From assembly GCA_030620095.1 (NCBI GenBank), contig JAUTXW010000059.1, positions 62,001-126,000 on the forward strand: DNA of 64,000 nucleotides, in the 5' to 3' direction. Below the pieces are notes generated by a model. The model ran no database searches and was not told the DNA's origin. It saw only the letters and a program-made list of their open reading frames with translations. Positions 22,701 through 32,744 of this stretch are shown here, in pieces (position 1 is the first letter of the stretch; every line of letters starts with the position of its first letter). A program made the position numbers and the translations under genes. This DNA comes from Kuschelorhynchus macadamiae (Eukaryota; Arthropoda; Insecta; Coleoptera; Curculionidae).

Positions 22701-23881
22701 TATTACCCTACAAACACAAATTAACGGATTTAATAATTTTAGATTCACATATTAGAAACTTCCACGCTGGAATTCAAACTTTGCTCTCGATTTTACGATT
22801 AAAATATTGGCCGGTGAACGGGAAAAATGCGATAAAGCGCATCATGAAATTCTGCCTTGCTTGTTACAAAGTGCAGCCCAAACCTTGTGAATTCCTAATG
22901 GGAGAACTACCGAAAGCGCGTGTTAACCCTAGTAGAGTATTTTCTATTTGTTCTGTGGACTACGCAGGTCCTATTTATGTAAAAGAAGGCACCTTAAGAA
23001 ATTCAAAATTGATCAAGACATATATAGCGGTTTTTATATGTCTTTCCACGCGCGCTATTCATATTGAATTAGTTTTCGATTTGAGTACACATAGTTTCAT
23101 CAACGCCTTAAGACGCTTTTTTTCACGACGTGGTAAATCAAGTCAAATTTTTAGTGATAACGGACTAAATTTCGTTGGTGCAAATAACCAATTTTTAGAA
23201 CTTTACAAATTAATTAACGACAAAAAACATAATTTAGAAGTAGACAATTTTTTGGCTCGCGATAGTATAAAATGGAATTTTATACCCGCGAAAAGTCCCC
23301 ACATGGGAGGCCTCTGGGAGCGAGCGGTTAAATCAGTAAAGTACCACTTAAGACGTACCCTTGGTGACGCTTCTCTAACTTATGAGGAAACATACACTAT
23401 TCTTGTCTCTATCGAAGCGTGCTTAAATTCACGGCCTTTAACTCCCTTGTCCAATGATATCCTTGACTTTACTCCCTTGACTCCAGCGCACTTCATCATA
23501 GGCGATTCTCTAAGTAGCATTCCCGAAAAACCAATTTCTGAAGAAAGAATGAACCGACTCACTCGATATCAAAGGATACAAGTCCTATATACTCAGTTTT
23601 GGAGAAGATGGTCTAGAGAATATCTGTCTACTTTGCAAATACGAAATAAATGGAAAACCGATGTCGACCAGAAGGTTAAAATTGGTTCTCTTGTGGTGAT
23701 GGTCGAAGACGACGTCGCCCCACTTAGATGGCCCATGGCGCGAATTACCGAACTGCATAAAGGTCAAGACAACATTGTGCGGGTAGTGTCGGTGCGACTG
23801 CCAAACGGACACGTATTAAAACGTTCTATCAAAAAAGTGTGCGTTTTACCTCTTCCAAATGAGGACAAACTTGATTATTAA
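19757..23881 (+). CDS. pol: BEL/Pao Pol polyprotein
   Basis: Pol makes element cDNA and integrates it. Of its 1374 residues, about 60-220 form the aspartic protease region, with D88 in LDSAS (DSA where most relatives have DSG/DTG). The RT spans about 330-560, with RVVFDASA (D386) and YIDD at 504-507. From 606 comes the Peptidase_A17-type block SGIYDPLGLISP, with YGFSDSSEIGYGA at about 678 and the RNase H-like FTDSTIVLAWL at about 752. An H-x4-H zinc-binding start lies at 998/1003, with CLAC near 1035. The integrase core has D1068 (VDYAGP), D1134 (FSDNG) and E1188 (GLWERAV). A C-terminal DUF5641 follows, about 1270-1370. The frame is intact. The pol frame is open upstream only from 19652, and I see no classical slippery heptamer there. 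Start at 19757 by termination-reinitiation is therefore the simplest reading. Confidence 0.95.
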   Translation: MSEDGSQTRDDANSRETNVRLAMCIVDRNTDKNETYLNNINENMTHNSNDVNSFTYTSVDTSQVLLSTAKILIQDCDNKWITCNAILDSASQSNLMSEKLFNSLKLGYDNVNISLLGISKNETRIFKKTQTKIKSRFENFERNLIFLIKPGLVTERLPTVQFNKNLFGYPNKIRLADESFNVPKDIDVLLGAGIFFDLLKQGKIRLGNDLPIMQETYLGWVVAGNFNVENKNIVNKKSTCNFISEITNHDLDKSLTKFWQIEELENKRHFSKEEKYCEEYFKLTTTRNSAGQFIIKYPFKQNLNCQLGDSKTCALKRFYNLETRFKKNKKFKDLYSEFIHEYEMLGHMQFKCYLEDDQSIENESFFLPHSAVIKDSITTRCRVVFDASAKSDSGISLNDLIIVGPTVQDDLYSILLRLRLRKFVLSGDIKQMYRCILIDKAEQCFQKILWRDDTSEKIKVFELQTVTYGTSSAPYQATRCLKELSEINKIKYPRTSAIINHSFYIDDLLISVNSEQEAIEIYHEITDILASAKFELRKWSSNSEMILNYILNTSENRDDKLVLFHDDKELKTLGIAWSPNEDILKYSIKIAKSEQRVTKRTVLSIISGIYDPLGLISPAIIRAKLIMQRLWHLKIDWDQDISDDLKEIWTQFLSEVEYLNKIKIDRHVLTPNFEKVEMYGFSDSSEIGYGACIYLASIKNGEKEIKLLTAKSRVAPLKKQTIPRLELLAAHLLAELVSKIKNTLDIEISKTLYFTDSTIVLAWLKTEPCNLKTFVANRVAKIIEISDITDWRHVKSKYNAADIISRGVSPKELSENKMWFFGPEFLRLKNLDSDVHSSFDLEILPELKKNTISLNVTEKPILDNSVMTVFTIFEKYTSFWKLVRVFGYVRRLKNRCLLKIPITSENLSIKELNESQEMLIRLAQRECFKEEISILESKNTKNVHKNSKILNLRPFLDSNGILRVGGRLSNANVSYDPQHQIILPYKHKLTDLIILDSHIRNFHAGIQTLLSILRLKYWPVNGKNAIKRIMKFCLACYKVQPKPCEFLMGELPKARVNPSRVFSICSVDYAGPIYVKEGTLRNSKLIKTYIAVFICLSTRAIHIELVFDLSTHSFINALRRFFSRRGKSSQIFSDNGLNFVGANNQFLELYKLINDKKHNLEVDNFLARDSIKWNFIPAKSPHMGGLWERAVKSVKYHLRRTLGDASLTYEETYTILVSIEACLNSRPLTPLSNDILDFTPLTPAHFIIGDSLSSIPEKPISEERMNRLTRYQRIQVLYTQFWRRWSREYLSTLQIRNKWKTDVDQKVKIGSLVVMVEDDVAPLRWPMARITELHKGQDNIVRVVSVRLPNGHVLKRSIKKVCVLPLPNEDKLDY

Positions 23882-23910
23882 CTGTACAATTAATTTGTTG
23901 AAAAGCTCGG

Positions 23911-23931
23911 ATCTTTTCAAGGCGGCCGGCA
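23911..23931 (+). promoter_or_regulatory. Plus-strand priming region before the 3' LTR
   Basis: AAGGCGGCCGGCA abuts the 3' LTR, where a polypurine tract is expected. It is GC-rich with interrupting pyrimidines, so it is not a classical polypurine tract. The position is the main evidence. Confidence 0.45.
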
Positions 23932-24270
23932 TGTTCGAGCTACTCATACTTTTGATGTGCTAAAAGACTAAACGTGACAACCCTGTAAAATAGGAAACAA
24001 GAACTGAAGAGAGAAGCGGGGCAGGGTGCTACGTGGTTCGACGAACAGACACGTTTTGTTTTCAGACTTTAATTCACGTACCTACAAAAAGCTTGCAAAT
24101 GTAATACCTATACCCGCTTGTTTAAAATTCTAATTAAAAGTTGTTTGTCAAACCAACGTCGTTGTTATTTAACGTGCTTAATGGTCCTTCGAAATATATA
24201 TATATCATGTGGTGCTCGAGAATCGAAGATTAGAGGTTAAGGGCGTTCAGGGAATGGACGCTAAATTACA
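23932..24270 (+). repeat. 3' LTR of the BEL element (339 bp)
   Basis: Identical to 17432-17770 over all 339 bases. ACATA follows at 24271-24275. Confidence 0.97.
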
Positions 24271-24275
24271 ACATA

Positions 24276-24535
24276 TATTTGCAGCATGATGAAGCCCCTA
24301 CACAATACAGTTTACTTGTAAGAGATATTTTAAACCAAACCGATGGGCTGGTCGGGGTGGTCCGTATAATCGGCCACCTAGATCGCCATCCTTTGGATTA
24401 TCTTATTTAGGGGTGGTTCAAATCACTGGTATATTCCACTAATGTAAATACAAGAGAAGCATTACTAGATCGGATAACAGACGCAGCATCAACTCTAAGA
24501 AATGCACGCGAATGCATCTACAGAGCAACTTGAGC
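24276..24535 (+). pseudogene. Mariner-like transposase, C-terminal part (dead)
   Basis: This continues the frame interrupted at 17431: YLQHDEAPTQYSLLVRDIL contains the second catalytic Asp (family pattern FQQDGAPPHF). Then, in shifted frames, RGGPYNRPPRSPS covers the region of the third acidic residue, here lost. LVYSTNVNTREALLDRITDA and LRNARECIYRAT form the usual C-terminus. At least two frameshifts are present. Confidence 0.88.
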
Positions 24536-24724
24536 TATTCTGCTAAGGTAACTTGTGCTTAGAAGTAAAAGGTGGAATTTTTGAAAATCATAAATATGTT
24601 TTATTAAAAATAACTTAATAATGATAATTTTGATAAAAATTAAATACCCTTTGTTTAGTTTATGTCTGATTCACTGAATACACACCTCATTTGTACCAAG
24701 ATTCGTTTGGACAAAAGACTTAAA

Positions 24725-25191
24725 CTTTTTAACTTTTGCGATAAAAAATCACATGCGCCGAAATTATTTTAAACACAAATATCTCGAAAATAGTTGCTCG
24801 TATCTACTTTTGATAAGTATATCTTTTTGACGTAAAAATGACAAAGGAATCATTTATTTTACTCAGAAATGTAATACAGGGCTGTGGCTCAAAGTTGTGA
24901 TTGTTCGAAGGAGTAGAAAGACATGTAGGAAGCGCCCCCTATAAGTAAGAGCTATACTAAGAGTAGATTCGAATTCGTCATACCAAATAACCCCCCGGAT
25001 AAAAATTTTCACTTAAATATTTACGTTATCATAGATTATATTTAAAAAATAGAAAAATTAAATAAAAACTTTAGCACCCTATATCTCGAGAACGAAGGCC
25101 TTGCGGACACATATTACTATACACTTTTATGTTTAATTTTGGGTCCTGAATAAATACCTGAAGTATTGACATTTCCTCATGAATCACCCTG
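24725..25191 (+). repeat. Right terminal inverted repeat of the mariner-like element
   Basis: Inverse partner of 16061-16525. It ends ATGAATCACCCTG followed by TA. Confidence 0.88.
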
Positions 25192-25291
25192 TATCTTTAA
25201 AACACTAAGCAAGTTCGTGAGAGAATTGTACTGCACAAATGATCTTCTGGTGACCGAGACCGTTTAACACTATTTTTTGTATTGTAATTTA

Positions 25292-25870
25292 TACAGGGTA
25301 TTTCAAAAAATCGGGTCACTTATTAATCACGATTTTGCTGACACCCCTTAATGTAAAAAGCTGAATTTTGGCACACAGGTTGATAGTAGGATGTGGAGGT
25401 TCGATAAGAAGAGATTTTTCAAAAATAAAACGTCATGGGTTGAAACCGCCCCTTAAATATTACAATATTTTTTATTTGGAAACCGAAAAAAATGCTTAAA
25501 GAGGTATATTTTATTTAAGTTTATGACATATTTTTAAACAATTTATACAGGGTGTTTATATACCTTTCGATATCGCCATACGCGAACGAAGTCGGGGGGA
25601 CTCGCTAGTTTTTTAATAAATAAACTAAAATTTGAAACTACTCTATCAGTATACGTCACATTAAGTTTAGAAAAAATTAGTAATAAATTAGTTAATAACC
25701 TTTTTTTTGGGGAACCTTTTAGTAGATTCTAGTTACCCCAGCTTATTATTTTCACTTTTTGATATGTACCTGAAATAAAAACAAGAATTTACATTTCATT
25801 CACGACTTCCTCCATAAACAGATTTTTGTATATGCATATTTAGTAATAATTTTATACATAATATACAGGG
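25292..25870 (+). repeat. Three 'TACAGGGT' transposon-end words in direct order
   Basis: TACAGGGTATTTC (25292), TACAGGGTGTTTA (25546) and TACAGGGTAAAA (25864) match the end motif of the DUF4817 mariner-like elements nearby. I found no mirror-image partners, so these look like truncated ends or solo TIRs stacked on one another. Confidence 0.5.
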
Positions 25871-25874
25871 TAAA

Positions 25875-27039
25875 AAGCAAATCACTGCAAATGTTTTAAC
25901 AGCAAAAAATACTTATATAACAGGTAGTCAACACTCAAGGGCTGCTTTGACGTTACAGACGTATTAAACTTTAGTGCTTTTTTTAAAGGAGAAAGCATTG
26001 CTATTTTGGTCTCTGAATGCTACACAATTAATAATTTTGAACGCTAGTAAGATTGAGTCATTGTATTCGATCTTAAAGTATTGTCGCCGTTTTATCTAAT
26101 TTTTTTTTATTAGAAAAGACATGCTTTTGGTTAAATAGATTATTATAAATTAATAAAAAACATTCACAATTGTTAAATTTTGCACCATTAATACACTAAC
26201 GTCCTTCATGGCGGTAAAAAAATGTTAGAAAATCAGTTCGCTGAAATTACGTTTCCTGTTTCTCGTACGCATTAAGAGTGATACAAATTATATTTCTTCT
26301 ATCTAAAAGTCTTTTGCTATAAATTTTTGCAGTTGCCTACACAGGAATATCACTACAGCACAAATAGAATATTTTTTTTTGCTTAACCACGTAATGTTTT
26401 GGTCTGTTTACATAATAAAAAGAATTTGTGCGGAAAGTAAAATATTTTTTTAAATATTTTTAATATTGCAAACACGAACTTTAATTACTGAATTAATAGG
26501 TATGTAATTAGTAGTTTTATACAGTAAAATATATATAAAATATTTAATACATTTCTTAAATTACAAGGTTATATAATTTTTTTTTTACCTTAAGCGGCTC
26601 GTGCATTCCCGCGTTGAGATATTTGTAACCTTTTCCCATGTAATATATTTCACTTTGTTTGACACAGGGGGTTTTTACCTATATATACGGAACTTATCTT
26701 ATAACAAATCGTTTTCTGAAGGAAAGAGAACGATATAACAATTATTTAAAATGCTACATTTGTACATTGTTGGTCAAGTTACCGCACTGTTAAACAGAGA
26801 CATTGCGTATGCCCAAATAAGTATTTATGCCAATATATCTAATTCATTCATATATCTAACATAAATTCAGATTAGGACGAATAAACATTTTTCGTCTCCT
26901 CACCTTTTACCTGTAAACATTTTTAAATTCAGATCAAACATACATACAGGCACACATTCATTTACATATCATACATATTCAAATAAAGCTACTGCTTATA
27001 TTCCAGTATACCATTTTTTATTTTTGTTTTTCTTTTATT
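25875..27039. other. AT-rich intergenic DNA, no gene recognised
   Basis: No frame with recognisable motifs. A 38-codon frame at 26750 is too short to support. Confidence 0.5.
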
Positions 27040-27560
27040 AATGTATTATTTTATTTTAAATATGTAAAAATAGTTTATTGGGCCGCCATTCTGTTTTTTA
27101 CGTAGGGGTTTCGCACCAGTTTATCTCTCTGTTACACTTGGTCTCTCTCCAAAAATGGAGTCAATTGGATAAGTAGTGTTTGAAATTAATTTTCATGGCT
27201 TAACACCATCAGGTTGGCCTTATATCTCATTTAGTTCTTGTACAAAATTTGAGCTCTATTGGGTAAGTAGTTTTTTCATTACGATTTCCTTTATTTGACC
27301 GCCATTTTGTTCCCCCAATTTCGATTTTTGCCAAAATGTTACAATGTCATTCCCATATGATTCTTGGTTTTTGAGCGAAATTTAAAGTAAATCAGATAAG
27401 TAGTTTTTGATCTATGCCGAGTACAGACAGATCGGCAAACCGAGGGAAACGAGAGAATATGTTTTTCGGGGTCCAGAGAGCCTAAACCGGAAAGACTTGC
27501 AAAAATCCCGGAGGGTGATTTTTTCACAATTACAATTCCTCTAATGAGGAAAGTGAAAAA
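27040..27560 (+). repeat. Composite dispersed repeat, copy d
   Basis: Shares GGGCCGCCATTCTGTTTT, CCGCCATTTTGTTCCCCC, ATTCCCATATGATT and GACAGATCGGCAAACCGAG with the other copies. It ends in a short hairpin (TTCCTCTAATGAGGAA, 27534-27549), matching the stronger hairpin of copy e (CTTCCCTCGCAAAAGGGAAG). Confidence 0.75.
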
Positions 27561-27674
27561 AGAAAATAATTTTAAAAGTCGTTAAAGAGAATTTATGATA
27601 CACGTCATTATTTAATTGCTAAATTTTATTATCTTGTAACGTAATATAATGTAAGGTAGCTAAGTAAAGGTATA

Positions 27675-28395
27675 ATGCTAAAAACATTGTATGAGCTTAG
27701 AAAAGAAATCGCTGATTTTATGAAAATGAAAGAGAAAACATTGCCGCAAATTTGTGATCTAACATGGCTTTGTGACTTGGCATTCCTGGTAGATATCACA
27801 AGACACTTAAACGACCTGAACTTGAAGCTTCAAAAGCAAGGCCAATTGGTAAATCAGCTGTACAGTTATCTTAAAGGTTTTCAAAACAAAATTCGCTTGT
27901 GGGAAACACAACTGAGAAGTAAAAACTGAGTTCATCACAAAAACATTGAGTACGGTCGCTATGCTAAAGAACCGAAACTACTATCAGAGCAATTCACTGA
28001 TCGGTTTTCCGATTTTAAGAATATGGATAACACTTTAAATATTTTTGCAAATCCTTGTAAATGTAACGTGGAAAATGTTTGGCTTCACCCACAAATGGAT
28101 CGAGCTTCAAAAGAGTCATATTTGAGTCTAAATTTGATGATGTGGAATTAAGCGAATTTTACAGAACATACCTTTCCAAAGAAAAGTATCCACAGCTGAT
28201 AGTTTTCGTACAAAAAATAATTTGTACATTCGTTAGCACGAATAAATGAGAGCAACTTTTTTCAATCATGAAAATTAATAAAAATAAGCCTCGTACTTGG
28301 CTTACAGATGTTAAATTACACTTTGCACCTATGTACTAGTGATATTAACCCCAATATTGATCATCTTGTTTTTCAGCTTCAAACTCAAGTCTCTC
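27675..28395 (+). pseudogene. hAT transposase fossil (GTF2IRD2/ZBED5-like), C-terminal half
   Basis: The first 84 codons (27675-27929) read CDLAFLVDITRHLNDLNLKL and GFQNKIRLWETQL, the pattern of the hAT-derived GTF2IRD2/ZBED/FAM200 family. After a stop, the same frame continues with SEQFTDRFSDFKNM. After a frameshift come SKFDDVELSEFYRTYLSKEK and EQLFSIMKINKNKPR, the hAT dimerisation region. The N-terminal zinc finger and the first catalytic residues are missing, so this is a 5'-truncated dead copy. Most animal relatives of this family are transposases, and some have been domesticated. The stops here argue against a working gene. Confidence 0.88.
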
Positions 28396-30600
28396 ATTCA
28401 TTCTCATTTGATTTTTCTATCTGTTTTTGTTAATTTGCTTTTTGTATGTTGGATTATGCTATTCTAATTAACTAATAAAAAAATGTGTAAATTTTATCGC
28501 TTTTTTATTCACTACTGCCTACTTATTTCTTACCTACGGCCGCGACCTGATTAAGTCCCGAAATTATGCCCTCAGCTAAGTAAAGGTTGCCCATATATTA
28601 TAATGATAACAAAAATTTGCAAGTATATTTGAATGTAAAGCATTAATTTGAATACTTACAACTTTTGCATATCTCTATTATCGCAACATTTATTTTAGTT
28701 AGTTACATCCCTTATATTTCCACCCCGATTTGTACTTGCAATGATGGGCACGGGCTTAGCTAATAATGATATATAAAACTCGAAAAATTACTATAAGTAT
28801 AAAAAAAAATTTGATTGAGAAAAACCCGGGGAAAAACTCGTGTGTGACCATTTTTCTAGCAGCATTATATTATTTGGTTTAGTTGTTTATTTGTTTCGAT
28901 TCATTTTTCTAAAAACACTTAAACGTGTCGGAAATGTCCTTGAATAAACGAAAATTTTCTTCATTATCGCTTTTGTTTATTCTGTGCATTCGAATGCAAT
29001 TCAAGAGTAAAAGTTTCACCTCAGCTTTATTGAACAATCTTGAGCAAATAAAATCGTTTCGCTCCAATGGGGAATTTCGGTTAAGCTGTTTTAATACAAA
29101 ATATTCCTCCTCCTGAGTTGACTTTAATTCTAGGAATAATATTGCTTTAAAATTCCCGGGCTGTAATATATTCTAAAACTCAGAGTGTTTCGCGGTTGAG
29201 TACGTTTATTAATAATCCCAGCGGTCTGTTTTAGATGAAAATTATTTCAATTAGGCTTATTAGAATATCCAGTTTATCATCGTGCAGGAATACTCTAAAA
29301 AACTAGGGCGATGAAGAGATATCACCTCAACGTTTCTCTTGTTTAACTTCAACGCGAATTCCTCAGCATTATATCCTACTAAGTTACTAACTTCAATAAG
29401 GTTGACGAACATTTCAAAACATACAAAGCACAAACCGATCAAACATTTCTTTTTCTGATTAAAAATTTATATTTTACTTAACTAATATGATTTTATAGAA
29501 GAATTTTAGTCTAAATAAATTATTATACTATGTATAAAAGCCTTAAATTTATTATTATTCTTGTCATGGTATAATATAATATGTAATCATGACAACTCGG
29601 GATTCAAATGCTGGATGTTAAATTGCAAAATAAAATCTAGATGTTTTGTAAACTTGAACACCCAAAGATATTTGAAACTTGAAGTCCTTAAGCAATGCAT
29701 GTAGCTGTTTTAGAACTGCTAGAATTATATGTTTAATTTGGTATAATATAATATAGTTAGGTATTTTCTGTTGTGTTGTAAACAAGCAAAAAGTTTCTTA
29801 ATTATGTAATTTATATTTTTTTTAGATTTGTCAAAAATTCATGTTCAATGTATTTTTTTATTATAGCTAGAGATTAGCAAATGTAACTGTATTAAAGTTT
29901 ACGTTACTCTATTATCTAATTAAACAAATGGTTTTACAAATAATTTCACAGAAAATTATAAGAAAAAGTTGAGTAGACCTCCGAGTGTAAGAATTCGAGA
30001 TAACCATAACCCCCCAGTGTTGCATCCTGTAGATCGGTCCAGAAGCGGGACGCATGGCGACCGCCAATTGCCCAGAACGAATAACTGTAGTGTTTCTTCA
30101 ACTTTTTAAACGTATAATAACTTTAAGTTATTTAAACGAATAACCATATAATCAGCTAGAGGAGAGCGAGCTGGTTTCTCTTCTCTGTTTATTTTATGGT
30201 TGAACTTATATTTCTATTTTTCTATTACTTAATAGACGAATTGAGTCATTGGAATACGAAATACGAAGAAATTACAATTTTTGCAAAGAAATCTTTGACG
30301 GATTGAAATTCATGTTAGCAGTGGTAATATCTCTCTACACGAAAAAATCCTTAAAGATCCAGCTGTTACTCTATTTGGAACTATTTTTAAATTCTGAAAA
30401 AAATCTTTAGCCTTCTGGGTTTTATACTATTTTGTTCATGTAAACCACCAAATCAACTTTTTTCCCCTCCTAGGGGTTGACGAATGGCAATTGGTTGAAA
30501 CAATTACAGGTATAATGTGTTCTTCCAAGAGTTCAAGTATAAGGGTCCGGTACGAGTTTTATTTTTTTAAAAACCCTCGTGAATTTAACGAATATGAAAT
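28396..30600. other. Intergenic stretch, no gene recognised
   Basis: It holds a GC-rich patch at about 29990-30070 (GACGCATGGCGACCGCCAAT) of unknown nature. Otherwise it is AT-rich without motifs. Confidence 0.45.
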
Positions 30601-30629
30601 AGATTTATCAGCCGTTCTTCTTTAAAGAA

Positions 30630-31410
30630 GCGATAATAACTGGAGTTGTCTACATAGTCACGTTAGAACATTTTTTTTACCCTCAACTACCGCCAAACGG
30701 AACTATGAACCATATTTATTTTCAACAAGTTGTTGCCCCGGCATTCTTCTCTCTCAGAGCTGTTTAAGATCATTTTAGAAAAGATTTAAATCAAAGAGTG
30801 TAGATACTTTTTATTTGACAAATGATTTAAATCAAAGATCATTTTGTGCATAAAAAAAGATTTAAATAGTAAATCTTTTTATATTTAAATCTTTTTTAAA
30901 ATTTAAATCGTTTTAGGAAATATTTAAATCTTTTCAAAAGATTTAAATATTTATAGTGATTTAAATCATTTCGAAAAGATTTAAATTTTAATTTTTAAAT
31001 CAAAAATCAAAGATACTTTTCAAAAAGATTTAAATCATAAATCATTTTCTAAAAAAAGATTTAAAATCAAAGTATTTAAATCAAAAAATGTATTTAAATC
31101 GTAAAAAGTTTTAAATCTCACTGATTTGTAACATCTCGGTAATCTCTCTTATAGCAAGGGAGTCTCTAGATGTAATCTTTGGAAATTGATGGGAAGGGAA
31201 ATCTGGACTCATTGAGTGGACTCCTTATTCACCGGATTTTTCCTACGAGGTTACGTCAAACAGAGATGCTACAATCCTATTTCTCAGAACATTCCCGATC
31301 TAATAAATAATATAGGAAATGTAGCAGCGAACATTATGAAAGATATGCTTTGAAATTCATGTGAAAGGCTGTTCGTGATACGTGCATAGAACAAAACGGA
31401 CAATACATCA
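30630..31410 (+). pseudogene. Mariner-like (DUF4817-type) transposase fossil interrupted by an insert
   Basis: 30650-30770 translates with FYPQLPPNGTMNHIYFQQVV and APAFFSLRA, matching the region around the second catalytic Asp (usual FQQDGAPAHFSLR; the Asp is here Val). After the inserted block at about 30775-31135, 31170-31240 reads KSGLIEWTPYSPDFS, covering the third acidic residue. A frameshift leads to YVKQRCYNP and DLINNIGNVAANIMKDML, the usual C-terminus. The two halves abut well once the insert is removed. Confidence 0.75.
30775..31130. repeat. Dense array of GATTTAAATC-type palindromes
   Basis: Within about 350 bases there are about fifteen occurrences of GATTTAAATC or one-base variants (TATTTAAATC, GATTTAAATA, TTTTAAATC). 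They are irregularly spaced by about 15-35 bases and joined by AAAAAGA or CAAAGAT tracts. The block interrupts a transposase pseudogene. Spacing is too irregular for a simple satellite. Confidence 0.85.
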
Positions 31411-31527
31411 ACATTTATTTTAATTTTGTTAATTATTTATATTTCAATTTAATGTATGTAAATTTCAGATGATTACGTCTTTGTGTTATGAGAGTATCAT
31501 ATGTAGGACATTTTCTTTTATATATAA

Positions 31528-31900
31528 ATTTTTATTGCTAATTTTGAGGCTATCGACATCATTTGATATTTTTGCGGTATCTCAAAACATTCTGCAAGTA
31601 ATTAATTAATTGGGACGACTTTTCATTGCTTCAGTTATAAATCTTAAAGCCTGATGTTGTACCGTATCCAATTTTAAAACAATATATCTCCAACAATAAC
31701 TCATTTACTGACATATTAAAAATGGATCAACTTTTATTACCAATTTTGAGGCTATCCACATTCTTTGATATTGCTGGGGGTTTTAACACATTATGCTACT
31801 TGCGTTATGCAAGTAATTAATTAAATGCAGTCTTTTTCATTGCTTTAATTATTATTATTATTAAAATGTGTAGCTTATCCAGTTTTGAAATATTTTTTTT
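31528..31900. repeat. Tandem duplication, ~205-bp unit
   Basis: Unit 1 starts TTTTATTGCTAATTTTGAGG (31528) and unit 2 TTTTATTACCAATTTTGAGG (about 31731). Both continue with CTATC-ACATNNTTTGATATT, a GCAAGTAATTAATTAA tract and TTTTCATTGCTT. The second is worn. Confidence 0.8.
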
Positions 31901-32743
31901 GCAGCTAAGGTTTATTAAAAAGGTGTCAAAAGCTAAATGCGATAAAACAACTCCAGAATACATGAGAAGGTGGGGTATTAAGTTGTACACACCACCACAC
32001 TAGACTTACAGCCTTCACACAATTTATTGCTTTTTGGCTTTAGTTGTAATTTTATTATTTCATGCAAAGATTACTTAAAACAAAAAAATACAAACGATTA
32101 ATAAATATTGATTGGTTTGATAAAAAAATCCCACATACAAGTAGGTGTACATTTCTTTTTACATTTATAATTCTGATCCTCCCAATTATATCTCTGAACA
32201 GCTGCACCTCAAGATAAGGGCGTAGTGTCAGATAAATACAAACAAGGGAAAAGGAAAAGACATATATTTCAGATATTCAAATCTTGATAGATTTACAATT
32301 TAGGTCGTATCGAACTTTACTTCCAGAGAATGAAAAAAGTTTATTCTGGATCATATATCATTTTAAATCCGAAAATAAGGGTTCGTTAAATGACAATCTT
32401 TCCCTCGGAAATTTCTTGTACGGATGACCATTGGTTGAAGTATAAAAAATAACAGAATCACAACAAGTAATAAATATACACTTAGCGTTAACATTAATGA
32501 GTGAGATAAAATTTAGTAAAGCGTTTTATTATTAATAGTTTGATAGTATTTGGGTGATGCATTTAGAATTTAAGCAAATTAAATTAGTTCATTTAATTTA
32601 CATACGAAGATCAAAGGCAATCGTGTTAACTACCTCCGGTTATACAGATTTCTATATTATCGTAACTAAAATTACTAATCTACCGTTGTTAGAATTTCTA
32701 TGTTTATAGAATATACAACAGTATTACAGATTTCAACTACCAG
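31901..32743. other. AT-rich intergenic DNA, nothing recognised
   Basis: No motif on either strand that I can support. Confidence 0.5.
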
Positions 32744-32744
32744 A

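Larger units (their letters stand above)
17432..24270 (+). mobile_element. Complete BEL/Pao LTR retrotransposon
   Basis: A full element of 6839 bp with two identical LTRs, a 5-bp target duplication, a leader with a primer-binding-site candidate, intact gag and pol, and a purine-poor GGCGGCCGGC tract before the 3' LTR. The pol domain order (protease, RT, Peptidase_A17/RNase H region, zinc-binding, DDE integrase, DUF5641) is that of BEL/Pao and not of Gypsy or Copia. No env-like third frame exists. Identical LTRs and unbroken frames indicate very recent insertion, so the copy could be competent to move. Confidence 0.97.
16061..25191 (+). mobile_element. Mariner-like (DUF4817 class) transposon with ~465-bp TIRs, split by BEL
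   Basis: The outer ends are CAGAGTGATACATGAAGAAA (left) and, read inward from the right, CAGGGTGATTCATGAGGAAA, each flanked by TA (16059-16060 and 25192-25193). The inverted repeats run 16061-16525 and about 24725-25191, with imperfect identity throughout (for example GGCGCATGTGAT at the inner edge of both). Without the 6839-bp BEL insert and its 5-bp duplication the element is about 2.29 kb. Such long TIRs are unusual for mariner, whose TIRs are normally near 30 bp. A second TACAGGGTG word occurs inside the left TIR at 16167, with its mirror at about 25074. The transposase inside is dead. Confidence 0.88.

Noticed and set aside
23882..23931. Third (env-like) reading frame of the BEL element
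   Set aside because: Only 50 bases separate the pol stop from the 3' LTR, so no env is possible.
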